From the NCBI RefSeq assembly GCF_016858125.1, contig NZ_CP064781.1, positions 434,001 to 498,000 on the forward strand: 64,000 nt of DNA, given 5' to 3'. The translations under genes were made by a program, and so were the position numbers. Positions within the stretch are counted from its first letter, which is position 1; each line of letters opens with the position of its first letter. Positions 40,721 to 54,519 of the stretch are shown here, in pieces. Source of the DNA: Azospira restricta. Lineage in GTDB: Bacteria; Pseudomonadota; Gammaproteobacteria; Burkholderiales; Rhodocyclaceae. The notes beneath the pieces were generated by a model. That model saw nothing but the letters and a program-made list of their open reading frames with translations. It was not told where the DNA came from and did not search any database.

Positions 40721-41731
40721 ATGAACGCGCGGGAGATGCCTTTGCCGGTGCACGCCTTGCCGCCTGAGGACCGCACGCTCGTCGACGGCGTGCTGGCCGG
40801 GCAGCGGCGCGCGCTCGCCAAGGCGATCACGCTGATCGAGTCGACGCGCAGCGACCACCGCGCGCGCGCGCAGCAGGTGCTGAACGCGCTGTTGCCGCAG
40901 ACCGGCAACGCGATCCGCGTCGGCATCTCGGGCGTCCCCGGCGCCGGCAAGTCGACCTTCATCGAGGCGCTCGGCGTCTGGCTGATCGGCCAGGGCCACC
41001 GCGTCGCGGTGCTCGCCGTCGACCCCTCGTCGTCGATCAGCGGCGGTTCGATCCTCGGCGACAAGACGCGCATGGAGATCCTCTGCCAGAAGGAAGAAGC
41101 GTTCATCCGGCCGAGCCCGTCGGCGGGCTCGCTCGGCGGCGTCGCCGAGAAGACGCGCGAGGCGATGCTGCTGTGCGAGGCCGCCGGCTACGACGTGGTG
41201 ATCGTCGAGACGGTCGGCGTCGGCCAGAGCGAGACGACGGTGGCCGGCATGGTCGACCTGTTCTGCCTGCTGCAGCTGCCGAACGCCGGCGACGACCTGC
41301 AGGCGATCAAGAAGGGCATCGTCGAGATCGCCGACATGGTGGTCATCAACAAGGCCGACATCGACCCGAAGGCGACCGCGGTCGCCCGCGCGCAGTGGAA
41401 GAACGCGCTGCACCTGGTGCGCCGCGCGTCGCCGCACTGGGAACCGCCGGTGCTGACCGTCAGCGCGCTGCAGAAGGAAGGCATGGCCGAGTTCTGGGAG
41501 AATGTCGTCAAGTACCGCGACACGCTCTCCGCCAGCGGCGAGTTCGCGCAGAAGCGCCGGCAGCAGTCGCTGGCCTGGATGTGGCAGCTGATCGAGGCCG
41601 GCCTGCACCAGCAGTTCAAGGAACACCCGGGCGTGCGCGAAAGCCTGCCGCGCCTGTCGCAGTCCGTCGAGAGCGGACTGACCACCCCGGCGGCGGCGGC
41701 GCATGCGCTGCTCGCCCACCTGAAGCACTGA
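40721..41731 (+). CDS. meaB: Methylmalonyl-CoA mutase-associated GTPase MeaB
   Basis: G3E-family GTPase chaperone (also called ArgK), 336 residues, that gates AdoCbl loading and protects the mutase. Walker A is GISGVPGAGKSTFIEALG near residue 70; further G motifs are VLAVDPSSSISGGSILGDKTRM, VIVETVGVGQSE and VVINKAD. Its position directly after mcm is the standard arrangement. Confidence 0.94.
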   Translation: MNAREMPLPVHALPPEDRTLVDGVLAGQRRALAKAITLIESTRSDHRARAQQVLNALLPQTGNAIRVGISGVPGAGKSTFIEALGVWLIGQGHRVAVLAVDPSSSISGGSILGDKTRMEILCQKEEAFIRPSPSAGSLGGVAEKTREAMLLCEAAGYDVVIVETVGVGQSETTVAGMVDLFCLLQLPNAGDDLQAIKKGIVEIADMVVINKADIDPKATAVARAQWKNALHLVRRASPHWEPPVLTVSALQKEGMAEFWENVVKYRDTLSASGEFAQKRRQQSLAWMWQLIEAGLHQQFKEHPGVRESLPRLSQSVESGLTTPAAAAHALLAHLKH

Positions 41732-41776
41732 TTTTCGTTTTTTTGAGTTACCGGACCTACCCAGGGAGATCCCGTT

Positions 41777-43312
<1,536 letters not shown>

Positions 43313-43333
43313 GCGCCCAGGGAGAATAGGAAC

Positions 43334-45337
43334 ATGTTCAAGAAGATCCTGATTGCCAACCGCGGCGAGATCGCCTGCCGCGTCATCAAGACCGCCCGCA
43401 AGATGGGCATCAAGACCGTCGCCGTCTACTCGGAAGCGGACAAGGACGCGCTGCACGTCGACCTCGCCGACGAAGCCGTCTGCATCGGCCCGGCGGCGTC
43501 GAAGGAGTCGTACCTGGTGATGGACAAGCTCATCGCCGCGTGCAAGCAGACCGGCGCCGAGGCAGTGCATCCGGGCTACGGCTTCCTGTCCGAGAACGCC
43601 ACCTTCTCGCGCCGTCTGGAAGAGGAAGGAATCAAGTTCATCGGCCCGAAGCATTATTCGGTGGCCAAGATGGGCGACAAGATCGAGTCGAAGAAGCTGG
43701 CGATCGAAGCCAAGGTCAATACGATCCCCGGCTACAACGACGCCATCGCCGGCCCCGACGAGGCGGTGAAGATCGCGCAGAAGATCGGCTACCCGGTGAT
43801 GATCAAGGCCTCCGCCGGCGGCGGCGGCAAGGGCCTGCGCGTCGCCTACAACGACGCCGAGGCGCACGAGGGCTTCTCGTCCTGCGTGAACGAAGCGCGC
43901 AACTCGTTCGGCGACGATCGCGTCTTCATCGAGAAGTACGTGCTCGAGCCGCGCCACATCGAAATCCAGGTGCTCGGCGACAGCCACGGCAACTACGTGT
44001 ACCTGAACGAGCGCGACTGCTCGATCCAGCGCCGTCACCAGAAGGTCATCGAGGAGGCCCCGTCGCCCTTCGTCGACGCCGAGATGCGCAAGGCGATGGG
44101 CGAGCAGGCCGTCGCGCTGGCCCGAGCCGTGAACTACGAGTCGGCCGGCACGGTCGAGTTCGTCGTCTCCGGCGCGACCAAGGAGTTCTACTTCCTCGAG
44201 ATGAACACCCGCCTGCAGGTCGAGCATCCGGTCACCGAGCTGATCACCGGCCTCGACCTCGTCGAACAGATGATCCGCGTCGCCTACGGCGAGAAGCTGC
44301 CGATCGCGCAGGCCGACGTCGGCATCAAGGGCTGGGCGATGGAGTGCCGGATCAACGCCGAAGACCCGTTCCGCGGCTTCCTGCCCTCCACCGGCCGTCT
44401 CGTGAAGTTCCAGCCGCCGGCCGAAATCCCCGGTCAGGTGCGCGTCGATACCGGCGTCTACGACGGCGGCGAGATCTCGATGTTCTACGACTCGATGATC
44501 GCCAAGCTGATCGTGCACGGCGCCACCCGCGACCAGGCGATCGCCCGCATGCGCGACGCGCTGAACGCCTTCGTCATCCGCGGCATCTCGTCGAACATTC
44601 CGTTCCAGGCGGCGCTGATGCAGCACCCGCGCTTCCAGTCCGGCATCTTCGACACCGGCTTCATCGCCAAGGAATACCCGAAGGGATTCGACGCCTCGAT
44701 GGTGCCGCACGACGACCCGGCGCTGCTGGTCTCGGTCGCCGCCTTCGTCTACCGTTCCTACACCGACCGCGCCGCCTCGGTCTCGGGCCAGCTCGAAGGC
44801 CATGAGCGCATCGTCGGCGACAAGTGGGTCGTCGTCCGCCTGACCGGCGACGGCAAGGAGCCGCACGAAGTCGTCGCGCGCCCGGTCGCCGGCGGCTACC
44901 ACATCGAGTACAAGGGCGAACAATACGAGATCCTGTCCGACTGGAAGCTGGGCGAGTCGCTGTTCCGCGGCACCTGCAACGGCGAGGAATTCACGCTGCA
45001 GGTCGAGCGCCACAAGACGAAGTACTCGCTGTTCCACTGGGGCACCCGTGCCGACTTCATGGTCATGAGCGCGCGCGCCGCCGAACTGCTGGCGCTGATG
45101 CCGGACAAGCCGGCGCCCGACCTCTCGAAGTTCCTGCTGTCGCCGATGCCGGGCCTGCTGCGCGAGGTGGCGGTGAAGGTCGGTCAGGACGTGAAGGCCG
45201 GCGAGAAGCTCGCCGTCATCGAGGCGATGAAGATGGAGAACATCCTCAAGGCCGAGCAGGACTGCAAGGTCAAGAAGATCTCGGCACAGCCGGGCGAAAG
45301 CCTGTCGGTCGACCAGATCATCGTCGAGTTCGAGTAA
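43334..45337 (+). CDS. pccA: Propionyl-CoA carboxylase alpha subunit (biotin carboxylase/BCCP)
   Basis: A 667-residue fusion of biotin carboxylase (residues 1-450: KILIANRGEIACRVIKTA, ATP-grasp KASAGGGGKGLRV, EMNTRLQVEHPVTE), a linker/BT domain and a C-terminal biotinyl domain with biotinylated Lys633 in EAMKMEN. It carboxylates biotin for PccB. Last gene of the operon; a strong terminator follows. Confidence 0.95.
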   Translation: MFKKILIANRGEIACRVIKTARKMGIKTVAVYSEADKDALHVDLADEAVCIGPAASKESYLVMDKLIAACKQTGAEAVHPGYGFLSENATFSRRLEEEGIKFIGPKHYSVAKMGDKIESKKLAIEAKVNTIPGYNDAIAGPDEAVKIAQKIGYPVMIKASAGGGGKGLRVAYNDAEAHEGFSSCVNEARNSFGDDRVFIEKYVLEPRHIEIQVLGDSHGNYVYLNERDCSIQRRHQKVIEEAPSPFVDAEMRKAMGEQAVALARAVNYESAGTVEFVVSGATKEFYFLEMNTRLQVEHPVTELITGLDLVEQMIRVAYGEKLPIAQADVGIKGWAMECRINAEDPFRGFLPSTGRLVKFQPPAEIPGQVRVDTGVYDGGEISMFYDSMIAKLIVHGATRDQAIARMRDALNAFVIRGISSNIPFQAALMQHPRFQSGIFDTGFIAKEYPKGFDASMVPHDDPALLVSVAAFVYRSYTDRAASVSGQLEGHERIVGDKWVVVRLTGDGKEPHEVVARPVAGGYHIEYKGEQYEILSDWKLGESLFRGTCNGEEFTLQVERHKTKYSLFHWGTRADFMVMSARAAELLALMPDKPAPDLSKFLLSPMPGLLREVAVKVGQDVKAGEKLAVIEAMKMENILKAEQDCKVKKISAQPGESLSVDQIIVEFE

Positions 45338-45360
45338 GCCCGGTCGCGCACGATCGCAAG

Positions 45361-45400
45361 CAACGGCCCGCAGCGTTCGACGCTGCGGGCCGTTGTGTTT
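45361..45400. terminator. Terminator between pccA and the convergent gene
   Basis: A perfect 15-bp stem (45361-45375 with 45381-45395, CAACGGCCCGCAGCG) with a TTCGA loop is followed by TGTTT. The symmetric stem may serve both converging transcripts. Confidence 0.8.
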
Positions 45401-45421
45401 ATGGCGCCGGCGGCAGTGCGA

Positions 45422-47005
45422 CTACTCGCAACGCAGCCGCTCGAAATTGGCGCCGCGCTCGAACGGCTGCCCGACACGCAGGCCGTCGGGAAGATCGGCG
45501 ACGTCGATGCGGGACAGCCGGCCGGCCACGCCGCTGGCCAGGAACAGGCTGGCCGGCGTGCCGGCATGCGTGCTCGCCGGCAGGAAGACGGCCGGGTGCT
45601 GCACCTGGCGGTTGGTGCCGCGCTCCTGCGCACTCGCCAGCATCGGCACGGCTTGTCCGGGCAGCAGCCGCAGCGCGGCGAACAGGCTGCCGTCCTCCTG
45701 CGCCAGCACGTAGCGGACGACGGCCAGCGCGACGCGCGGGCCGTCCTGGATCGCCACCAGCGCGCGGCTGCCGAGGCGGATGTCGCTGCTGCCGGCGCTG
45801 CGGTGCAGGCTCATCTCGCCGGCGGTTTCCGCCAGCACCTGCCAGGAGTCGGTCGCCACCGCCGTCGCGGCTGTCGCTTCCGGCCTAACGACGCGGCCGA
45901 AGATCGCGATCTGCTCGGCCGCGCGCCGGTTGCTCTGCGCGGTCGGCGCCGCCGCCTCGACCAGACCGCTGCCGCCAAGTAGCCGGTAGATGCCGTCGAG
46001 GGCGGCGACCAGGCCGACGCTGCGGGCATTCTCGCGGACGGCCGGCGCCGCCGGCGGCGGGTTCTGCAGGGCGCCGTGCAGGAACTGCAGCAGCGCGATG
46101 CAGGCGTCGGCCGGCAGGCCGCTGCCGAGCTTCAGCTCCTCCGGGGTCTGCCCTTCGCGCAGCGCCTTCACCCGCCCCTTGAGCTTGGCCAGCACCGCGT
46201 CGATGGCGATCCAGCGCGGCATCGCCGGTGCCGTCTCGCCGAGGTGCAGCGGGGCGTCGGCGGCGAGGTCGACGACCACGCAGCGCGCGTTGCGCACCTC
46301 GTCCGGTGTCGTATGGATGCTGGCCTGCTCGCGCCAGCGCGCCAGCCAGCGCGCCGCCGCCGCAAACTGGCTGCGCGACAGCTCGCCCGGCCGGCACAGG
46401 TGCAGCAGCACGGCCATCGCGTACTGGCCAGCGACGGTCGATTCGCGCGTCTCGGCGAACAGGCGGTCGGCGACCGGCTCGCCGGCGACGCCGAGCTGCT
46501 CGGCCGAGGCCAGCACCGCGTGCAGCTTGCGCCACCACTGCCCGGGAATCGCCGCGGTGCCGCTGTAGCGGGCGAGCTGTTCCTGGCGCAGCGTGACGAC
46601 GACGCGGTGGCAGATCTTGGCGGCGTGCTCGGCGACTTCGGCATCGCCGTCGAGGCAGGCGCGCAGGCAATGCAGGTAGCCGACGGTCAGTTCGCGCCAC
46701 AGCCGGCACGAGGCGTCGAAGGCCTTCTGCTCGACCGGCGACAGCGGCAGCGGCCGGTATTCGTAGCGCTTGACGCTTTCCGCCTCGACCGCGGCGACGC
46801 TCTTGCGCAGCGTATCGACGATCTTGAAGCGCTCGCGCGCCGGCAGTTTCCAGCCGTTGAGGCTCTCCAGCTGGGCGGCGAGCTCGCCCTGCATCTGCGG
46901 CGCGTTGGCCAGCGGCTGCGCCGCCAGCCAGGCATCGCAGCCGGCCTTGTCGACGAACGCCGGCGGCGTTCCGGTGCGTGCGGGGGGCAACGAAAACCAG
47001 GTCAT
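45422..47005 (-). CDS. Unrecognised 527-residue protein, possible PilZ-like C-terminus
   Basis: I do not recognise this protein with confidence. It is soluble, largely helical in residues 40-330 (KIVDTLRKSVAAVEAESVKRYEYRPLPLSPVEQKAFDASCRLW), and the last ~110 residues look beta-rich (SWQVLAETAGEMSLHRSAGS, LVAIQDGPRVALAVVRYVLAQEDGSLFAALRLLPGQ), reminiscent of a divergent PilZ-type barrel. No signal peptide or membrane segment. The ATG at 47005 has a GAGGAGG site; an in-frame start at 47029 lacks one. It follows the epimerase-like gene by 146 bp containing a hairpin. Confidence 0.7.
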   Translation of the reverse strand: MTWFSLPPARTGTPPAFVDKAGCDAWLAAQPLANAPQMQGELAAQLESLNGWKLPARERFKIVDTLRKSVAAVEAESVKRYEYRPLPLSPVEQKAFDASCRLWRELTVGYLHCLRACLDGDAEVAEHAAKICHRVVVTLRQEQLARYSGTAAIPGQWWRKLHAVLASAEQLGVAGEPVADRLFAETRESTVAGQYAMAVLLHLCRPGELSRSQFAAAARWLARWREQASIHTTPDEVRNARCVVVDLAADAPLHLGETAPAMPRWIAIDAVLAKLKGRVKALREGQTPEELKLGSGLPADACIALLQFLHGALQNPPPAAPAVRENARSVGLVAALDGIYRLLGGSGLVEAAAPTAQSNRRAAEQIAIFGRVVRPEATAATAVATDSWQVLAETAGEMSLHRSAGSSDIRLGSRALVAIQDGPRVALAVVRYVLAQEDGSLFAALRLLPGQAVPMLASAQERGTNRQVQHPAVFLPASTHAGTPASLFLASGVAGRLSRIDVADLPDGLRVGQPFERGANFERLRCE

Positions 47006-47067
47006 CCGTCTCCTCCTCTCAAAGAACACGAAGGGCCGCCCCGACGCCCGGCGAGCCTCGGGACGGC

Positions 47068-47088
47068 GGAAGCGGCAATGCCGCTTCC
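47068..47088. other. Hairpin between the epimerase-like gene and the unrecognised gene
   Basis: GGAAGCGGCA-A-TGCCGCTTCC is a perfect 10-bp inverted repeat. It lacks a T-run, so it may be an attenuator, an RNA-stability hairpin or a repeat remnant rather than a classical terminator. Confidence 0.5.
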
Positions 47089-47151
47089 CGGGAACGCCGG
47101 ATGGCGCCCCGCGCGCGGTCCGCTGCGGCGGACGCTATGCGAACGGGGAGA

Positions 47152-47625
<474 letters not shown>

Positions 47626-47659
47626 GGGAAGCTCCTTTACTAGCCTTGTAAAATCAAGA

Positions 47660-47681
47660 ATTCATAATTACGGAGATTCTA
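47660..47681. promoter_or_regulatory. Operator-like site and -10 box of the epimerase-like gene
   Basis: ATTCATAATTACGGA (47660-47674) matches the mcm promoter site in 14 of 15 positions. On the minus strand a TAGAAT -10 candidate is at 47681-47676, so the operator would overlap the transcription start, 38-47 nt upstream of the ATG. Confidence 0.55.
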
Positions 47682-47726
47682 CACGAGCCGGGCCGGCGCG
47701 GAACGCCCCGCATCGCCGGCCGCTGT

Positions 47727-48512
47727 TTAGCGCCGGCGGCCGGCGGCGACGAGCAGCGCGACGCCGGCCAGCACCATCGGCAGCGACAGCCACTGTCCCA
47801 TGCTGACCGTGTACGAGAGGCCGAAGATGCCCTCATCCGGCGTGCGGAAGAATTCGGCGAGGAAGCGGAAGACGCCGTAGCCGATCAGGAAGGCGCCGGA
47901 GACGGCGCCGACGGGGCGCGGCTTCGCCGCGTACAGCCAGAGCAGCGCGAACAGCGCCAGCCCCTCGCCGGCCGCCTGGTAGAGCTGCGACGGGTGGCGC
48001 GGCAAGGCGTCGACCTGCGGGAAGACCATCGCCCACGGCAGCGCCGGGTCGGCGACGCGCCCCCACAGCTCGCCGTTGATGAAGTTGCCCAGCCGCCCGG
48101 CGGCGAGCCCCAAGGGCACCAGCGGCGCGATGAAGTCGGTCACCTCCAGCCAGCGCCGCCCGTACTTGCGGGCGATGAAGACCATTGCCACGAGCACGCC
48201 GAGGAAGCCGCCGTGGAAGGACATGCCGCCCTTCCAGACGGCGAGGATTTCGAGCGGATGCGCGAGGTAGTAGCCGGGCTCGTAGAACAGCACCTGGCCC
48301 AGCCGCCCGCCGAGCACGACGCCGAGCACGCCGTAGAAGAGCAGGTCGTCGAGCGCCTTGACGCTGAAGCCGGGCGCCAGCCCGCGCTCGATGCGCAGCT
48401 TGCCGAGCCACCAGAACTGGACGAAGGCGACCAGGTACATCAGCCCGTACCAGCGCACGGCGAGCGGGCCGAACGAGATCGCGACCGGGTCGAACTGGGG
48501 GTGGATCAGCAT
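47727..48512 (-). CDS. lgt: Prolipoprotein diacylglyceryl transferase
   Basis: A 261-residue inner-membrane enzyme that adds diacylglycerol to the lipobox Cys of prolipoproteins. It has about seven helices, the Lgt signature [27 protein letters not shown], the catalytic-region His-Gly motif [11 protein letters not shown] and the terminal GQWLSLPM. The ATG at 48512 fits the family N-terminus ([27 protein letters not shown]). Confidence 0.95.
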   Translation of the reverse strand: MLIHPQFDPVAISFGPLAVRWYGLMYLVAFVQFWWLGKLRIERGLAPGFSVKALDDLLFYGVLGVVLGGRLGQVLFYEPGYYLAHPLEILAVWKGGMSFHGGFLGVLVAMVFIARKYGRRWLEVTDFIAPLVPLGLAAGRLGNFINGELWGRVADPALPWAMVFPQVDALPRHPSQLYQAAGEGLALFALLWLYAAKPRPVGAVSGAFLIGYGVFRFLAEFFRTPDEGIFGLSYTVSMGQWLSLPMVLAGVALLVAAGRRR

Positions 48513-48625
48513 CGGCGGGAAGGATTCGGCTAGAATTGAAAGTTCCCGATTATAGTCGGGCCGCCGCCGGCAGTCCTTCCCGACCCCTCTTTCGCGGCCC
48601 CCCCGCTTTTGCACGGAGTTCCGTC

Positions 48626-50482
48626 ATGCCCCAATACCGTTCCCGCACCTCGACCCACGGCCGCAACATGGCCGGCGCGCGCGCCCTGTGGCGCGCCACC
48701 GGCATGAAGGAAGGCGACTTCGGCAAGCCGATCATCGCCGTCGTGAACTCCTTCACGCAGTTCGTGCCGGGCCACGTGCACCTGAAGGACCTCGGCCAGC
48801 TGGTCGCGCGCGAAATCGAGGCGGCCGGCGGCATCGCCAAGGAATTCGACACCATCGCCATCGACGACGGCATCGCCATGGGCCACGCCGGCATGCTCTA
48901 TTCGCTGCCGTCGCGCGACCTGATCGCCGACTCGGTCGAGTACATGGTCAACGCGCACTGCGCCGACGCGATGGTCTGCATCTCGAACTGCGACAAGATC
49001 ACCCCGGGCATGCTGATGGCCGCGATGCGGCTGAACATCCCGGCGATCTTCGTCTCCGGCGGCCCGATGGAGGCCGGCAAGGTGAAGTGGGAAGGCAAGA
49101 CGATCGCCGTCGACCTGATCGACGCGATGATCAAGGCCGGCGACAGCAGCTGCTCGGACGAGGAAGTCGCCGAGTTCGAGCGCTCCGCGTGCCCGACCTG
49201 CGGCTCCTGCTCCGGCATGTTCACGGCGAACTCGATGAACTGCCTGACCGAGGCGCTCGGCCTGTCGCTGCCGGGCAACGGCACCGTCGTGGCGACGCAC
49301 GCCGACCGCAAGGAGCTGTTCCTGAAGGCCGGCCGCACGATCGTCGACCTGTGCCGCCGCTACTACGAGCAGGAAGACCTGTCGGTGCTGCCGCGCGCGA
49401 TCGCCAGCAAGGCCGCGTTCGAGAACGCGATGGCGCTCGACGTGGCGATGGGCGGTTCGACCAACACCGTGCTGCACATCCTCGCCGCCGCGCGCGAGGC
49501 CGGCGTCGACTTCACGATGCAGGACATCGACCGCATCTCCCGGAAGGTGCCGTGCCTGGCCAAGGTGGCGCCGGCGACGCAGGACTACCACATCGAGGAC
49601 GTGCACCGCGCCGGCGGCATCATGGGCATCCTCGGCGAGCTCGACCGCGCCGGACTGATCCACCGCAACACGCCGACCGTGCACATGAAGACGCTGGGCG
49701 AGGCGATCGACCGCTGGGACGTGATCCGCGAGCACGACATCAAGATTCACGACTTCTTCAAGGCGGCCCCGGGCGGCATCCCGACGCAGGTCGCCTTCTC
49801 GCAGAACCGCCGCTACAACGAACTCGACCTCGACCGCACGCACGGCTGCATCCGCAACAAGGAGCACGCCTACACGCAGGAGGGCGGCCTCGCCGTGCTC
49901 TACGGCAACATCGCGGAGGACGGCTGCATCGTCAAGACCGCCGGCGTCGACGAGTCGATCTGGAAATTCACCGGCAAGGCGCGCGTCTATGAGAGCCAGG
50001 ATGACGCGGTCGAGGGCATCCTCGGCGGCGAAGTCGTCGCCGGCGACGTCGTCATCGTCCGCTACGAGGGCCCGAAGGGCGGCCCCGGCATGCAGGAGAT
50101 GCTCTACCCGACCTCGTACCTGAAGTCGCGCGGGCTCGGCAAGGACTGCGCGCTGCTCACCGACGGCCGCTTCTCGGGCGGCACCTCCGGCCTGTCGATC
50201 GGCCATGCCTCGCCTGAAGCGGCGGACGGCGGCGCCATCGGCCTGGTCGAGAACGGCGACACGATCGAGATCGACATCCCCGGCCGCCGCATCCACCTCG
50301 CGATCTCTGACGCGGAGCTGGCACAGCGCCGCGCGGCGATGGACGCCAAGGGCGAGCAGGCGTGGCAGCCGGCGACCCGCCAGCGCACCGTCTCGGCGGC
50401 GCTGCAGGCCTACGCGCTGATGACCACCTCGGCCGACAAGGGCGCGGTGCGCGACGTCACGCAGATCCAGCGCAGGAAGTAA
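48626..50482 (+). CDS. ilvD: Dihydroxy-acid dehydratase
   Basis: Fe-S dehydratase of branched-chain amino-acid synthesis, 618 residues, converting 2,3-dihydroxy-isovalerate or -methylvalerate to the 2-oxoacids. Cluster cysteines lie in [11 protein letters not shown] and [19 protein letters not shown]; the C-terminal domain includes [26 protein letters not shown] at 48626 has a CACGGAG site upstream. It is divergent from lgt with a short AT-richer promoter region containing TATAGT at 48551. Confidence 0.96.
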   Translation: MPQYRSRTSTHGRNMAGARALWRATGMKEGDFGKPIIAVVNSFTQFVPGHVHLKDLGQLVAREIEAAGGIAKEFDTIAIDDGIAMGHAGMLYSLPSRDLIADSVEYMVNAHCADAMVCISNCDKITPGMLMAAMRLNIPAIFVSGGPMEAGKVKWEGKTIAVDLIDAMIKAGDSSCSDEEVAEFERSACPTCGSCSGMFTANSMNCLTEALGLSLPGNGTVVATHADRKELFLKAGRTIVDLCRRYYEQEDLSVLPRAIASKAAFENAMALDVAMGGSTNTVLHILAAAREAGVDFTMQDIDRISRKVPCLAKVAPATQDYHIEDVHRAGGIMGILGELDRAGLIHRNTPTVHMKTLGEAIDRWDVIREHDIKIHDFFKAAPGGIPTQVAFSQNRRYNELDLDRTHGCIRNKEHAYTQEGGLAVLYGNIAEDGCIVKTAGVDESIWKFTGKARVYESQDDAVEGILGGEVVAGDVVIVRYEGPKGGPGMQEMLYPTSYLKSRGLGKDCALLTDGRFSGGTSGLSIGHASPEAADGGAIGLVENGDTIEIDIPGRRIHLAISDAELAQRRAAMDAKGEQAWQPATRQRTVSAALQAYALMTTSADKGAVRDVTQIQRRK

Positions 50483-50635
50483 GCGACCGCCGCCGCCCAG
50501 CCGGCCTTCCTCGTCGCGGCGACCCCGATCGCCGCGACGCGGGGGCGACGCCTGGCGCCGGCGGCGCGCCAGCCCCGCACTGAACGTTCGCACCCGTCGC
50601 GCCTCCAACCGGACAGCCCCCCTGCGGAGCCGTCC

Positions 50636-52672
<2,037 letters not shown>

Positions 52673-52722
52673 GATCGGCATTCCCGACACTTTTACTTAA
52701 ACCGCAATACGGAGCGAGAGAG

Positions 52723-53025
52723 ATGAAAGCTATCACCGTTTCCCTGCTGGCCGCCGCCGGTATCCTGTCCGCCGGTGCCGTCCAGGCTGACGAAGCGCTG
52801 GCCAAGGCGAAGAACTGCATGACCTGCCACCAGATCGACAAGAAGGTCGTCGGCCCGTCGTACAAGGACGTCGCCAAGAAGTACACCGCCGCCGACGAAG
52901 CCAAGCTGGTGGACAAGATCATCAAGGGTGGCAAGGGTTCGTGGGGCGAAGTGCCGATGCCGCCGAACAAGGTCACCCCGGAAGAGGCCTCCAAGCTGGT
53001 GAAGTGGATCCTGAGCCAGAAGTGA
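52723..53025 (+). CDS. Small periplasmic cytochrome c (class I, c551/c552-like)
   Basis: A 100-residue monohaem cytochrome with a signal peptide cleaved after VQA. The haem site CMTCH is near residue 32, and the distal Met ligand lies in the VPMPPNKVTPEEASKLVKWIL segment. It is an electron carrier to terminal oxidases or reductases. Monocistronic: AGCGAGAGAG precedes the start and a terminator follows. Confidence 0.92.
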   Translation: MKAITVSLLAAAGILSAGAVQADEALAKAKNCMTCHQIDKKVVGPSYKDVAKKYTAADEAKLVDKIIKGGKGSWGEVPMPPNKVTPEEASKLVKWILSQK

Positions 53026-53040
53026 TCTTCCCGCTCCCGA

Positions 53041-53070
53041 AAAGCCGGCGACCCGCCGGCTTTTTCGTTT
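53041..53070 (+). terminator. Terminator after the cytochrome c gene
   Basis: AAAAGCCGGC (53041-53050) pairs with GCCGGCTTTT (53056-53065), loop GACCC, followed by TCGTTT. Confidence 0.85.
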
Positions 53071-53084
53071 CCGGCGCCCGTTAT

Positions 53085-53113
53085 TGACAAGCACCGCCGC
53101 CCTCCGCAGAATC
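53085..53113 (+). promoter_or_regulatory. Promoter of livK
   Basis: TTGACA (53085-53090), a 17-bp spacer and CAGAAT (53108-53113) precede livK with a leader of about 50 nt. Confidence 0.55.
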
Positions 53114-53170
53114 GCCCCGCTGGCACCCTTACCGCCGCCCTGACGCAACAACAACATCGGAGACTCGTTC

Positions 53171-54433
53171 ATGCAATTCGCCCGCATCCCCGGCATCACC
53201 CTCGCCCTCGCTGCCGCCATCGCCATGATCGGCTGCGGCAAGAAGGAAGAACCGCAGCCCCAGACTGCCGCCCCGGCCGCCGCGCCAGCCCCCGCCGCCA
53301 AGCCCGAAGTCGTCGTCAAGCTCGGCCACGTGGCGCCGATGACCGGCCCGCAGGCCCACCTCGGCAAGGACAACGAAAACGGCGCCAAGCTGGCGGTCGA
53401 GGAACTGAATGCGCAGACCCTCGAGATCGGCGGCGCCAAGGTCAAGTTCGAGCTGCTCTCCGAAGACGACGGCGCCGATCCGAAGCAGGGCACGATCGTC
53501 GCCCAGAAGCTGGTCGACGCGAAGGTCAACGGCGTCATCGGCCACCTCAACTCGGGCACCACGATCCCGGCCTCGAAGCTGTACTCCGACGCCGGCATCC
53601 CGCAGATCTCGCCGTCGGCGACCAACCCGAAGTACACGCAGCAGGGCTTCAAGACCGCCTTCCGCGTGATGGCGAACGACGTCCAGCAGGGCAAGATCCT
53701 CGGCGAATTCGCCGCCAAGCAGGGCGCCAAGACCGTCGCCATCGTCGATGACCGCACCGCCTACGGCCAGGGCCTCGCCGACGAGTTCAAGAAGTCGGCC
53801 GAAGCCGCCGGCCTGAAGGTCGTCGCCACCGAGTACACCAACGACAAGGCGACCGACTTCAAGGCGATCCTGACCAAGATCAAGTCGACCAAGGCCGACC
53901 TCGTCTTCTACGGCGGCATGGACGCGCAGGGCGGCCCGATGGCCAAGCAGATGAAGGAACTCGGGCTGAAGGCCAAGTTCCTCGGCGGCGACGGCGTGTG
54001 CACGCCGGAGTTCACCAAGCTCGGCGGCCCGGCCACCGACGGCCACTACTGCTCGCTGCCCGGCATGCCGCTGGAGAAGCTGGCCAAGGGGCCGGAGTTC
54101 AAGGACAAGTTCACCAAGAAGTTCAACGCCGAGATCCAGCTCTACGCCCCCAATGCCTATGACGCCGTGATGGTCATGGCCGACGCGATGAAGCGCGCCA
54201 ACTCGGTCGAACCGGCCAAGTACCTGCCGGAAGTCGGCAAGGCCGCCTACGACGGAGTCACCGCCAAGATCGAGTTCGACGACAAGGGCGACCTGAAGGG
54301 CGGCGCGATCTCGATCTACCAGTACAAGGAAGGCAAGCTGAACTACGTGGAAACCCTGGGCATGGCCCCGGCTGCCGCCCCCGCGGCTGCTCCGGCGGAA
54401 GCCCCGGCGGCGGCCCCGGCCGAAAAGAAGTAA
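53171..54433 (+). CDS. livK: Branched-chain amino acid binding lipoprotein LivK-like
   Basis: Type I periplasmic binding protein, 420 residues. The signal ends in a lipobox AMIGC with Cys22, so it is probably a lipoprotein (consistent with lgt nearby). An Ala/Pro-rich tether follows, then the LivK fold (VKLGHVAPMTGPQAHLGKDNENGAKLAVEELN, HLNSGTTIPASKLYSDAGIPQISPSATNP, DDRTAYGQGLADEF). The last ~22 residues are a second Ala/Pro/Glu repeat tail that is unusual for the family. It delivers substrate to LivHM. Confidence 0.9.
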   Translation: MQFARIPGITLALAAAIAMIGCGKKEEPQPQTAAPAAAPAPAAKPEVVVKLGHVAPMTGPQAHLGKDNENGAKLAVEELNAQTLEIGGAKVKFELLSEDDGADPKQGTIVAQKLVDAKVNGVIGHLNSGTTIPASKLYSDAGIPQISPSATNPKYTQQGFKTAFRVMANDVQQGKILGEFAAKQGAKTVAIVDDRTAYGQGLADEFKKSAEAAGLKVVATEYTNDKATDFKAILTKIKSTKADLVFYGGMDAQGGPMAKQMKELGLKAKFLGGDGVCTPEFTKLGGPATDGHYCSLPGMPLEKLAKGPEFKDKFTKKFNAEIQLYAPNAYDAVMVMADAMKRANSVEPAKYLPEVGKAAYDGVTAKIEFDDKGDLKGGAISIYQYKEGKLNYVETLGMAPAAAPAAAPAEAPAAAPAEKK

Positions 54434-54447
54434 AGGCCAAGTAAGGG

Positions 54448-54453
54448 TATAAT
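54448..54453 (+). promoter_or_regulatory. -10 box between livK and livH
   Basis: GGGTATAAT contains a perfect TATAAT 12 nt upstream of the terminator-like hairpin at 54465. No good -35 is visible. It may give livH its own start. Confidence 0.35.
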
Positions 54454-54464
54454 CCGCCCCGCTA

Positions 54465-54500
54465 AAGAAAACGGCGCCTGCCGGCGCCGTTTTCTTATTT
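54465..54500 (+). terminator. Hairpin between livK and livH
   Basis: AAGAAAACGGCGCC (54465-54478) pairs perfectly with GGCGCCGTTTTCTT (54483-54496), and the T-rich descending arm makes it a good intrinsic terminator or attenuator. It would make livK more abundant than the permease genes. Confidence 0.75.
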
Positions 54501-54519
54501 GACTCCGGACTCACAAGGC

